Source of the DNA: Streptomyces sp. NRRL WC-3618
GTDB lineage: Bacteria > Actinomycetota > Actinomycetes > Streptomycetales > Streptomycetaceae
DNA length: 19,437 nt
Direction of reading: 5' to 3'
Assembly: GCF_001280005.1 (NCBI RefSeq)
Contig: NZ_LGDW01000053.1
Coordinates: forward strand, 1 to 19,437
Shown: in pieces, positions 7,985-15,462 of the stretch
Layout: each line of letters begins with the position of its first letter
Position numbering within the stretch: position 1 is the first letter of the stretch
Translations under genes and position numbers: made by a program
Notes under the pieces: model-generated
Told to the model about the DNA's origin: nothing
The model's database searches: none
What the model saw: the letters and a program-made list of their open reading frames with translations, nothing else

Positions 7985-8953
7985 TCAGGGCGGCGGTTCT
8001 GACACCCCCGGCGGCGAGGGCGTCCCGGCATCGGAGGTGAAGCGCCCGGTGCCGGCCAGCCAGTGCAGCGTGGCGGCCATGAACGTCTGCGTCAGATCCA
8101 CGTAGCGGCACACGTCCCCCTGCCGCTCCGGGGGCACACCCCGGCCCGCGCGCAGAGCGGTGGCGATGGCACGGAAGTCGCTGCGGCGCTCGGCGGTCAT
8201 GGCAGCCGCCCGTGCACGGGCCACGATCAGAGAGCAGCCGTCCTGCCGGGCGAGGACGGTCACCAGGTTGTCCTGGCCGATGACCGCGTCGTCGGCCGCC
8301 GAAGCCAGGTCGTTCGCCCATCCCGCGACGTCGGCCAACGCCTGCCGCAGCTCGCCCAGTCGGGCACTGACCTGCGAGCATTCCACCAGCGGGGCGTTGC
8401 CGGTGCGTTCCAGCACGTCGAGAAGGGGAAGCAGCGTGATCGTTCGGCGGCGCAACCGCACATACGGCTCGAACAACAGCTGAACACCGTGACGGCGCAG
8501 GGCCGACTCCTCCTCGGTCGCATCCAGGAAGTCGGTGTAATCCGCAGTGAAACGCTCCTTCCACAGGGCGGACATCCCCTCGGCCGTGCGCTCCCACAGC
8601 CCCCTCAGTACGACGGCATGCGTGGAGGTCGCCGTGGGCGGTAGCCCAGCGTCGGCGGCCAGGACCGCGCGCAACGGAGCTGTGAACTCCTCCACCTCGC
8701 CGGGGAGCAGCCCCAGGCCGCGCCGGTCGATCAGGTCGTCCACAAGGCAGATGAACACCGCCCACTGGGCGGTCAGCGCCACGTCCTGCGCACGGGCCTG
8801 CGGCAGGGCGCCTTCAGCGAGCACCTCCAACCTCATCGCGGCAAGCCGCCGCTCCTCCCCCTCATCCACCACCAGACCCACGGTCCGAGCCCACCGCAGC
8901 ACCGCCCCGGACCCGGAGCCCACCCAGACTGACAGCCGGTCGTCCATACCCAC
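7985..8953 (-). CDS. Class I terpene synthase
   Basis: A 322-residue terpene synthase that should ionise a prenyl diphosphate with magnesium. Numbering from the GTG at 8951-8953, the Asp-rich motif is D72-D-L-I-D76 (in FICLVDDLIDRRG) and the NSE/DTE-type motif is N214-D-L-A-S218-A-A-D-D222 (in GWANDLASAADD), with Asp where Glu is more common. An R283-Y284 pair lies in the late helices, where the family's RY pair is expected. Length matches bacterial synthases of 300-360 residues. A second start, ATG at 8945-8947, is equally possible; the purine-rich AGGGGGG is about 18 bases upstream, so the start is uncertain. It is the first gene of a pair with the class II cyclase, the layout of bacterial labdane-like and other two-step systems. 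The Pro-rich tail is not conserved. Confidence 0.85.
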   Translation of the reverse strand: MGMDDRLSVWVGSGSGAVLRWARTVGLVVDEGEERRLAAMRLEVLAEGALPQARAQDVALTAQWAVFICLVDDLIDRRGLGLLPGEVEEFTAPLRAVLAADAGLPPTATSTHAVVLRGLWERTAEGMSALWKERFTADYTDFLDATEEESALRRHGVQLLFEPYVRLRRRTITLLPLLDVLERTGNAPLVECSQVSARLGELRQALADVAGWANDLASAADDAVIGQDNLVTVLARQDGCSLIVARARAAAMTAERRSDFRAIATALRAGRGVPPERQGDVCRYVDLTQTFMAATLHWLAGTGRFTSDAGTPSPPGVSEPPP

Positions 8954-9329
8954 ACGGTGACCGAACCGCCCCCCTGCCAGCAGGGCCAGACACCTGAATT
9001 AGCCCGTACAGGTGATCACCACCTTTGCCCCGTCCCTCACAGCGGGAGTCGGCAGCAGAAAGGGCAGCACCCAAGCACTGCGCCTGCCTGGGGCGCACCG
9101 CAGTGGCGGGCTTCGACGGGCGTGATGTGAGCGATCTCCGTCATGGTGCGTTCTACGGCCGTGTCAAGGGCAAGGGGCGGCGTGATCGTCTGCGGCCACC
9201 GGCCGTGTGGCCGCGCCGGGTTGGCCCCTTTCCTCGAAGACAGGCTTCCCCGCGTGGTCGCAGCCCACGGCAGAGCAGCGGGCCTGCCGATGGCTGGTGA
9301 TCCTGGACGGAGGCCGACCGGTGCCGGGA
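8954..9329. other. 376 bases without a supported gene
   Basis: This is the promoter side of the terpene operon and the 3' side of pncA. A minus-strand 35-codon frame (9144 down to 9037) has a Cys cluster (LGCCPFCCRLPL) but no good ribosome-binding site and no known family. Another minus-strand frame near 9280-9170 has a Cys-rich stretch (RCSAVGCDH) with no start. I see no clear promoter boxes or terminator hairpin. Confidence 0.35.
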
Positions 9330-9923
9330 CTATTCCGGTACCGGTGCCGAGCCGGATACCGCGACGCCAGCCTTGCGGAAGTCGTTCAGCGCGGCAGCGG
9401 TTGTGTGCGGGGCGACCCCGACCGAGTAGTCCAGACGTACGCGTGCGCGAAAGCCCGCCGCGACGGCGTCCAGGGCGGTCGCACGCACACAGTGATCCGT
9501 CGCGATGCCCACCACATCGACCTTCTTGACTCCACGGACGCGCAGCCACTCCGCCAGGGAGGTTCCCTCCGCGTCCGCGCCTTCGAAGCCGCTCTTGGAG
9601 GCGCTGTGGGCGCCTTTCAAGAAAACGGCGTGCACCTTGCCGTCCGCGACGACAGGAGCGAAATGAGGATGGAATTCAGATCCTTCTCCTCCTGCCACGC
9701 AGTGGACGGGGAAGCTGTCCTGGAAGTCCGGGTTCTCGGAGAAGTGGCTGCCCGGATCGATGTGGTGATCTCGGGTGGCCACCACGTACTGGTAGTCACG
9801 CCCCGCACTCCGCTCAACCAGTTCCGCGATCGCCGACGCGATCCGCGCACCTCCAGCGACGGGAACGCTGCCTCCTTCGCAGAAGTCGTTCTGCACATCC
9901 ACGACGATCAGACCTCGGCTCAT
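9330..9923 (-). CDS. pncA: Nicotinamidase (isochorismatase-family cysteine hydrolase)
   Basis: Converts nicotinamide to nicotinate and ammonia for NAD salvage in the cytoplasm. The ATG at 9921-9923 is preceded by AAGGGG at good spacing, although the frame is open far upstream. The 197-residue product has the full catalytic set: D9 in IVVDVQNDF, K103 in AVFLKG and C145 in GIATDHCVRATA. The likely metal ligands are D52, H54 and H60 in RDHHIDPGSHF. The nearby FCEGGS and HCVAG patterns also fit PncA. The family also contains other amidases, but this motif combination is characteristic of nicotinamidase. The gene stands alone; the nicotinate phosphoribosyltransferase often found next to it in actinomycetes is not in the window. 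Confidence 0.9.
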   Translation of the reverse strand: MSRGLIVVDVQNDFCEGGSVPVAGGARIASAIAELVERSAGRDYQYVVATRDHHIDPGSHFSENPDFQDSFPVHCVAGGEGSEFHPHFAPVVADGKVHAVFLKGAHSASKSGFEGADAEGTSLAEWLRVRGVKKVDVVGIATDHCVRATALDAVAAGFRARVRLDYSVGVAPHTTAAALNDFRKAGVAVSGSAPVPE

Positions 9924-10315
9924 CACGAACCCCTTCCAGAGCTGTGGAACACAGCAGAGAACCGCTTCGGACACCTGAACTACAGGCCGACTAACTGCCC
10001 CGTGGGCGAGACGTGGCCTGCCGTCACCCGCCCGGACGAACAGATTCACCGCAGGAACGATTCGCGTGTCCGTCGGTGCCCGGGGAGCCAGGGCGTTCTG
10101 CACGCGCCCGACTGGGGAGGCGCCGCTGATCGATCCGGGGCAGGCGCCGGATGCGGCGCAGAACCCGGCGAGCCGCGTCGGATTCACCCTTACGTGGCCG
10201 TCCGACACGGCAAAACGGTGCGTGCAGTTCCGATCGGTAGCGTGCGGCGCATCGCTGCTCGGACAGCGTGTCCGCACCGCCCGGCGCGGACTGCCCATTT
10301 TCGGAGGCATTCCCC
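9924..10315. other. About 390 bases without a recognisable gene
   Basis: Upstream region of pncA on the minus strand. The open frames here are long because of GC bias and show no conserved motif. GGAGG at 10303-10307 is a good ribosome-binding site for a plus-strand ATG at 10316 and probably belongs to the small gene that follows. Confidence 0.35.
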
Positions 10316-10343
10316 ATGACGACCCTCGGTGGCGTACGGGACG

Positions 10344-10496
10344 ATGACCACCCAGTGCGACAGGCTCACCACCTTCCCTCCGCAGGGCGACGTCTACCAG
10401 CTCCAGCAGCCCGTCGACTTCGCCCCGCTCGGCGCCCCCGGCCAGGTCGTCGCCCAGCTCCTGAAGTTCCCCATGACCAGGTCCTACAACCCCTGA
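10344..10496 (+). CDS. Small uncharacterised protein, possibly with a frameshifted start
   Basis: Fifty codons from ATG 10344 to TGA 10494-10496. All but one codon end in G or C, far better than random sequence here, and the peptide (QGDVYQLQQPVDFAPLG, then VVAQLLKFPMTRSYNP) is not low-complexity. A well-placed GGAGG (10303-10307) precedes ATG 10316, but that ATG is in a neighbouring frame. Removing one G in the run near 10325-10331 would join the two and give a product of about 59 residues beginning MTTL. So the gene either starts internally or carries a one-base insertion. I do not recognise the family, and no signal peptide or membrane segment is visible. Confidence 0.4.
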   Translation: MTTQCDRLTTFPPQGDVYQLQQPVDFAPLGAPGQVVAQLLKFPMTRSYNP

Positions 10497-10861
10497 CCGG
10501 CGCCCCACGCGGCAGGCCGCCAACACTGCGGCAGCCAGCCGCACGGACGGCGCGGCCCTCGGCGCACAAACCTGCAGCCACGCGCGACGCAGCCGTCGGC
10601 AGGACCGTAACCGGGTATAAGAGCCGGACGGCGGCAAGCTGCCGGTGCCAGGAGTACCGTCCTCACCCCGCACCTCCGACCGACGGTCCACGGCGCCCGC
10701 CACATCCGCAGCCGGCAGCCTCCTCACTACGGCCATCGACCGTCGCCCAATCGGCGGCCGCTCTGAAGAAGCTCGCTGTCAACCCCGTTGTCTGACAGGC
10801 ACCGCGATATGTCACGCACCGCGCTTCGGCCTCGTCCCGCCCTTCCGGAAGGAGAGGACGT
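10497..10861. other. About 365 bases without a recognisable gene
   Basis: Open frames exist on both strands, but none has a conserved motif or a convincing start. One plus frame ends in AAALKKLAVNPVV before a stop at 10795 and could be a gene tail, but nothing upstream in that frame supports this. The segment separates the small plus-strand ORF from the 3' end of the lectin-like gene. Confidence 0.3.
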
Positions 10862-10891
10862 GGCGGGCCGTGGGACTTGCCCCGGCCCGCC
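10862..10891 (-). terminator. Hairpin terminator of the lectin-like gene
   Basis: GGCGGGCCG (10862-10870) pairs perfectly with CGGCCCGCC (10883-10891), a 9-bp stem that can be extended by an inner GGG/CCC pairing. It lies 12 bases beyond the stop of the minus-strand lectin-like gene. There is no T-run, which is usual for Streptomyces terminators. Confidence 0.6.
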
Positions 10892-10903
10892 TCCTCGCCT
10901 TGC

Positions 10904-12028
10904 TCAGGGCAGGGACCACCAGTTGACCCACAGTTCGGAGTCATCGGTGATGAGGAATGCGTAGGGACGTTGCGCGGCGTTGGTGTTGTCCTGCACGGTG
11001 AGGACCTCGCCGGGACGTTCGAGAACGCGCCCGGTCGCGGTGCCGTGGTCGGCCCACTTCCACGTGCTGCCGTCCCACCAGTTCGCGTACATCCTGGAGT
11101 CGTCGCCGATGACGAAGGCGTACGGGCGCTGGGCCGCGGTCGGTGCGTCCCGGACCGTGATGGCGCCGACGGAGTCGAGGATGAGCCTCCCGCTTGGCAC
11201 CCCCTGGGCGCTCCAGTGCCAGGTGCCGCCGTCCCACCAGTTCAGGTACAGCTTCGAGTCGTAGCCCTGGACGAAGACGTACGGCCGCTGGGCCGCGTTC
11301 GGCGTGTCCTGGACCGTGACGACGCCCGCGCCCTTCTTGACCGGCTGGCCTGCCGGGGTGCCGTGATCGGCCCAGTGCCAGGTACTGCCGTCCCACCAAT
11401 TGCACCAGAGGTGGGAGTCGGCGGTGATGACGTAGGCGTAGGGGCGGTCGAAGGAGCTCGGGGTGTCCCGGACGGTGGTGACACCCAAGGGGCGGGAGAT
11501 GGTGTGGCTGGGCGGGGTGCCGTGGTCGGCCCACTTCCACGTGCTGCCGTCCCACCAACTGCACCACAGCCGGAAGTCATCGGTGAGGACGAAGGCGTAG
11601 GGACGCTCGGGCGCGTTCGGGCCGTCCTGGACGACGACGACACCGACTCCTTCGCGCACCCACCGCCCGCTCGGTGCGCCGTGGTCGGCCCAGTGCCACT
11701 GACTGCCGTCCCACCAGTTCGCGTACAGCTTCGAGTCGTCGCCGATGACGAAGGTGTACGGCCGCTGGGCAGCACTCGGGGTGTCCCGGACCGTGACGGA
11801 GCCGACCTTTTCGAGGATGGTGCGCCCCGCTGGTACGCCGTGGTCGCTCCATTGCCACTTGCCGCCGTCCCACCAGTTGGCGTGCAACCGTGAGTCGGAG
11901 CCGCGTACGAAGACGTACGGCCGCTGGCCGGCCTGCGGGGTGTCCTTCACGCTGACCGCGCCGGCGGTGGCCCGGACGCCGATCGTTGGTGTGGGTTTGT
12001 TCTGGTCGTTCCACTGCCATGAAGCCAT
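10904..12028 (-). CDS. Seven-bladed beta-propeller lectin-like protein
   Basis: A 374-residue protein made almost entirely of seven tandem units, with ATG at 12026-12028 and GGAGAGG upstream. Each unit reads roughly 'WxWaDHGxPxG...Gvv.V.D.p.a.qRPYaFv..dds.Ly.nWWDG'. The first Trp of the WW pair falls at residues 52, 105, 158, 211, 264, 317 and 370, an exact 53-residue period. The N-terminal SWQW supplies the strand that the last unit (ending NWWSLP) lacks, a classic 'velcro' closure of a seven-bladed propeller. The architecture resembles the PVL/PLL class of sugar-binding lectins (Psathyrella and Photorhabdus), whose sites lie between blades. There is no signal peptide, membrane segment or catalytic motif, so it is probably cytoplasmic or released by lysis or a non-classical route. 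Sugar binding is inferred from fold and repeat pattern only. Confidence 0.75.
   Translation of the reverse strand: MASWQWNDQNKPTPTIGVRATAGAVSVKDTPQAGQRPYVFVRGSDSRLHANWWDGGKWQWSDHGVPAGRTILEKVGSVTVRDTPSAAQRPYTFVIGDDSKLYANWWDGSQWHWADHGAPSGRWVREGVGVVVVQDGPNAPERPYAFVLTDDFRLWCSWWDGSTWKWADHGTPPSHTISRPLGVTTVRDTPSSFDRPYAYVITADSHLWCNWWDGSTWHWADHGTPAGQPVKKGAGVVTVQDTPNAAQRPYVFVQGYDSKLYLNWWDGGTWHWSAQGVPSGRLILDSVGAITVRDAPTAAQRPYAFVIGDDSRMYANWWDGSTWKWADHGTATGRVLERPGEVLTVQDNTNAAQRPYAFLITDDSELWVNWWSLP
10904..12028 (-). repeat. Seven tandem 159-bp coding repeats
   Basis: The lectin-like gene consists of seven in-frame repeats of 159 bases. The most alike parts at DNA level are the blocks around tgccgtcccaccagttc (plus-strand view), which recur near 11071, 11228, 11388, 11547, 11707 and 11866. 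Constant unit length with sequence drift between units suggests duplication followed by selection for propeller geometry. Confidence 0.85.
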
Positions 12029-12612
12029 CGTGTGCCTCTCCAGCCCTCAAGCCCGTCGCGGGGCAGGGGCATGCTGGTGAGATGTGTTCCGGGGAATCGG
12101 GCGCCGCAAGAGGCAGGCGCCAGGACACGGGAACGGGTCCGGCCGGAGTCCCGCTGGGTTCCGCGTGAAAACCTTGACACCGCCCCTTGCCACCTGTCAC
12201 CGGCGCACCGGACAGGGCACCCTGCGCCGGGAGCCTTCCGGTCACAGCCGGGCGAGACAGCGCATTCCAGCCACCGCAGCTCGGCATGACGCCGGGCCCC
12301 CTGCGGCCTCCTGTGCGCGGATTCCGCCAACGGCTGCTCCCGGGAAGCGCGCACAACCCGGTGGGTTGGCCGTAACCCGCCACTCGAGGCTGAACACCAC
12401 ACCACCAGCAGTTCACACGGTTCACGCTGATCAGCCCCGCCCCGATGCCACTCGTCTCAAAGACACACATTCAATCGCCTTTGGATCGGTTTATCAGACT
12501 ATTGCCCCACCTTTCGCAATTGCACTGAAGGACAAGGGCGTCCCCGTCCCCTCGATCGCGGCGATTGTCGCTGCGATCGCGACCGCGCCACCCCCGAACG
12601 CGCCCAGCTCCT
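12029..12612. other. About 580 bases without a supported gene; includes a low-GC patch
   Basis: Upstream region of the lectin-like gene. No clear -10/-35 pair is visible. At about 12465-12535 the GC content drops sharply (cattcaatcgcctttggat and nearby). Directly right of it, a minus-strand stretch read through from the phosphatase remnant gives GAFGGGAVAIAATIAAIEG, ending in a TGA at 12494-12496. It has no start codon of its own in that frame, so I do not call it a gene. Confidence 0.35.
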
Positions 12613-13490
12613 TCAGCGCTTGGCCAGCGCCCGGGCATCGCCTACCAACACATCGACGACCTCCTCGGCAGGGTGGCGCGTGTCCGCGCCCGAGCTGACG
12701 TGTCGCTGGGTCTCCTGACGTCCGTGCCAGTCCAGGCACATCACGGTGGCATCGTCTTCGAGCCGGCCGCCGGCCGCGTCCGGGACTGCGGACGTCAGGG
12801 TCAGCGCGGTCTCCCGTGGATGGAGATCCCGGGTCCTCTCCAGCGGGGTAGGCAGGTCGACCTACTCTCCGTGATGTTCGAGCATGACGTCGGTCAGCAT
12901 GAGCAGAGATCCCCGGATCGAGGTCCTGGACGCGGTAGGGGTGGGGTACGCGCACGGACAGCCCTAAGGGATGGTCCACCTCGCAGGTGACCGTCTCCGC
13001 CACTCCCTCGCACATGCGCAGTGGCTAGGGGGTGACCGGCGTTGGCGAGCTGGGACCGCCCGGTGTGGAGGTTCAAGCGCAGCAGTTGCCCGGTGGCGTG
13101 ACCACGGTTGTGGTCGGCCAGGTGGGCCTGCTCGGCGAGGCCGGCCCCTGCGAGGCGAGCGCCGCGCAGGGTGCCCACCAGGACGGTGGCGGCCAGGGCG
13201 GCGTCGATGTCGTGGCCCATGGGATCGGTCACTGATATGTGCAGGGTGCCGCGGTCCAAGGCGTAGTCAAAAGTGTCGCCACTGAGGGCTGCGGAGGGCT
13301 CCAGGCTCCCGCACAGAGTGAACTGTGCGGCCTCACACGACAGTGACGCGGGCAGCAGCTGGTACTGGATCTCCGCTGCCAGGGTGGGCGGTCGGGGGCG
13401 TTAGCCCCAGGTGTACAGATCGGTGGAAGAATTCCAGCAGCCCGATGGCGTCTCCGCAGTTGGTGACTGGCACGATCACCCGCTGCCCCT
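12613..13490 (-). pseudogene. SpoIIE-type PP2C protein phosphatase, disrupted
   Basis: Pieces of one Streptomyces-type SpoIIE/RsbU phosphatase lie in order on the minus strand. First comes GQRVIVPVTNCGDAIGLLE (about 13488-13430), the end of the N-terminal sensor-like region. Then TLAAEIQYQLLPASLS and HISVTDPMGHDIDAALAATV (about 13380-13180), with the DxMGH metal motif. Then HATGQLLRLNLHTGRSQLAN, next CEVDHPLGLSVRVPHPYRVQ in another frame, and finally a third frame with LLMLTDVMLEHHGE, a TAG stop (12862-12864) and GGRLEDDATVMCLDW, ending at TGA 12613-12615. These enzymes dephosphorylate anti-anti-sigma factors. At least two frame changes, an in-frame stop and a missing N-terminus make this a pseudogene. 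The order of pieces is intact, so decay was by small mutations plus deletions. Confidence 0.75.
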
Positions 13491-13528
13491 TGCAGGCGAA
13501 GCCGGTGCCCGCGAACCGGCACACCGCG

Positions 13529-14035
13529 TCATTCCGAAGGAATGCGAAACTCGAATGTGGGACGGTCCCACGGCACGGCGGGCGGGTTCGCGAGCGCGGT
13601 CCCGGTCCGCACCGCGCCGACGCGGTGGTAGAAGTCCTCGGCGGGAACATGCGACACGACCTTGACACGGTCGATCCCAGCGGCACGGGCCTCGGCCTGC
13701 ATGTGCGCCACGAGCAGCCGTCCAATACCACGTCCTTGCGCTTCGTCGGCAACGAACAGCAGGTCGAGCTCCGGTGGAGCGAGGACGAGCGAGTAGAACC
13801 CGAGGACCCGGCCTCCATGCTCGTCGGCGGCGACGGCTACGAAGGCGCGGTGAGCTTCGATGTAATCAGGACCGACCCGGTAGCCCACCACTGCGGCTTC
13901 GTACTTGCCCTCGTATGCGCCTGAGCCACGCACGAGCCGCGTGAGCCGTTTGGCATCCCGCGCGACGGCCCTCCGTATCGTGATCGGCTGGCTGATCGGG
14001 GAAGTGCGTGAACTCATCGGGAGAGTATTTCGCAC
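13529..14035 (-). CDS. GNAT-family N-acetyltransferase
   Basis: A 168-residue single-domain acetyltransferase using acetyl-CoA; the substrate is not predictable. The beta4 strand ELDLLFVADE is followed by the acetyl-CoA loop Q100-G-R-G103-I-G105-RLLVAHM, the Q/RxxGxG/A signature. The C-terminal part (KVVSHVPAEDFYHRVGAV) has the late Tyr of the family. The GTG at 14033-14035 has GAAGG about nine bases upstream. ATG at 14015-14017 (MSSRTSPIS) is the alternative and would remove six residues ahead of the conserved ITIRRA start of the domain. The 3' end is directly followed by the phosphatase remnant. The gene looks intact. Confidence 0.82.
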   Translation of the reverse strand: MRNTLPMSSRTSPISQPITIRRAVARDAKRLTRLVRGSGAYEGKYEAAVVGYRVGPDYIEAHRAFVAVAADEHGGRVLGFYSLVLAPPELDLLFVADEAQGRGIGRLLVAHMQAEARAAGIDRVKVVSHVPAEDFYHRVGAVRTGTALANPPAVPWDRPTFEFRIPSE

Positions 14036-14125
14036 CGGGGAGTGCCTTCATACGGCGGGTCGACTGCTCGGGCAGGCGTTCCTGCACCGCTCCGGGAACC
14101 ACTCGTGCGAGCGCAACGGATCTCA

Positions 14126-14165
14126 CGCCGAAGCCGCGCCGGTGCGCTCCGGTGCGGCTTCGGCG
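14126..14165 (-). terminator. Strong hairpin between the recombinase remnant and the GNAT gene
   Basis: CGCCGAAGCCGC (14126-14137) pairs perfectly with GCGGCTTCGGCG (14154-14165). The loop itself contains two CCGG blocks that can pair, giving a long stacked hairpin. It lies beyond the end of the minus-strand recombinase reading and before the start of the GNAT gene, so it probably terminates transcription from the right and insulates the GNAT gene. It could work in both directions. Confidence 0.65.
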
Positions 14166-14233
14166 TCTCACGGCTCCGCGCGGAGGTCCCCGTCGGAACG
14201 GTTTCTGGCGGGCCTCGCTGTATCACCCAGCTA

Positions 14234-15371
14234 TCACGAACTGGGCGGCCCCTCTCGTGCCAGTAGGCCCTGACCTGCAATTTCATGCCCGCGATTGACT
14301 GGTGTAGACGCCCCGGACGGCGCCAGGCGCCTTCCTCCCGGTCGACCCAGAGCAAGGACCGACTTACGCCATAGCTCCCATTTCCTCCTACCACCGTCCC
14401 GCTCTTGACCAGTACGTCCGGACCAGTCACGGACCAAACCCCGACTCACTTCAGGCTCCGCGCCCTGGCTGACGCGGTCCCACTCCTGCATGGACTGCTC
14501 GATGAGGCGGTTGGCCTGCTCTCGGACACCGTCCAGGAACTTGGCGTAATGGCGGAAGAGGACCTCAATGCTCTGGCCCGCGCGGCGAGCGCACTCCACG
14601 GGGTCCACACCGGAGTAGAGCCAGAACGAGATCCCGGCATGCCGAAGATCGTAGGGCCGCTCGGCCAGCTTGGAGGCGAGTGCTGTACGGGTCAGGACGT
14701 ACCTCCGTCCCCGCGCCCACGTTGTGCCATATGCAGCTGCGTCCACGTCGTTGCCGGCCTGATTCCGGAACAGTCGGCCGTCCGGCGCCACGCCGAAGCG
14801 TTCGATGTGCGCCCACGGAGCATGCGTACGAACTGCGGCGGAATGGGAACAGGCCGCGTCGCGGTAGCCGCGCGGCGCTTGAGGTAGTGCACCTCGTGCA
14901 CCGAGCCACTGTCCGTCCACTCCTTGCCTGAGGTGACGACGCCACCCGAAAGGTTGAGCATCCCCCGTCCGAAGTCGGGCAGATGACACTGTTCGAACCG
15001 GAGATGAATGACCTCCGCAGGCCGCATCGCCGCGTAGTACATGCAGCCGAAGAACGCCTCCAGGTGAGGGCCACGCCCGCGCTGCTGGGCAACCGCCGCG
15101 AGCAGCCGGGCGACCTGGGCTGGATTGGGAACGGCAGCCGGGTCCACCTCCTCGCTGACCGCAGGAGCGTTCCACCTGAGCCCGCTGAGGGGGTTCTCCG
15201 TGAAGCAACCTCTCGCCACAGCGACATTGAGGCCTCGCTGGCAGCCCGCTTACGCTGAGCCGTCTTTGCCGCAGCCTCCTTGCCGTCCAGTTTGAGACAC
15301 AGGGCGTCCAGCGCCCGTCGCAGCACATCGGCTTCCGCGAGAGCACTGACGGGCAGGGAGTTCCACTTCAA
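14234..15371 (-). pseudogene. Tyrosine recombinase/integrase, N-truncated with two frameshifts
   Basis: Three frames together give one phage or ICE-type integrase. The first (15371 to about 15230) has the core-binding end LRRALDALCLKLDGKEAAAK. The second (about 15220-14815) has ARGCFTENPLSGLRWNAPAV and the box I arginine in GCMYYAAMRPAEVIHLRFEQ. The third (about 14815-14400) has VAPDGRLFRNQAGN, box II PYDLRHAGISFW and the nucleophile tyrosine in EVLFRHYAKFLDG. The breaks lie near 15220-15235 and 14811-14818. About the first 100-150 residues of a normal integrase are missing: the frame opens with a TTG inside homologous sequence. The first box II residue is Tyr instead of His (YDLR), as I recall for other actinobacterial integrases. 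The last 50 or so residues to the stop at 14234 look non-native. No tRNA or attachment-site repeat is visible beside it. Confidence 0.8.
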
Positions 15372-15462
15372 GCGACACGGACCCCACGGACAACCCCCTC
15401 CAGTGCGATCAACCAGAAGATCATCTCACCGGTCAGCCAACGTGACAGTGCCGATTGATCCG

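Noticed and set aside
6391..8040. Plus-strand frames across the class II cyclase gene
   Set aside because: Antisense shadows; the minus strand carries the QW repeats and the DVDC motif.
9037..9144. 35-codon Cys-rich minus-strand frame
   Set aside because: No credible ribosome-binding site or known family; the Cys cluster alone is not enough.
10904..12028. Periodic repeats considered as a CRISPR array
   Set aside because: The 159-base units are in-frame coding repeats forming propeller blades, with no short direct repeat and spacer pattern.
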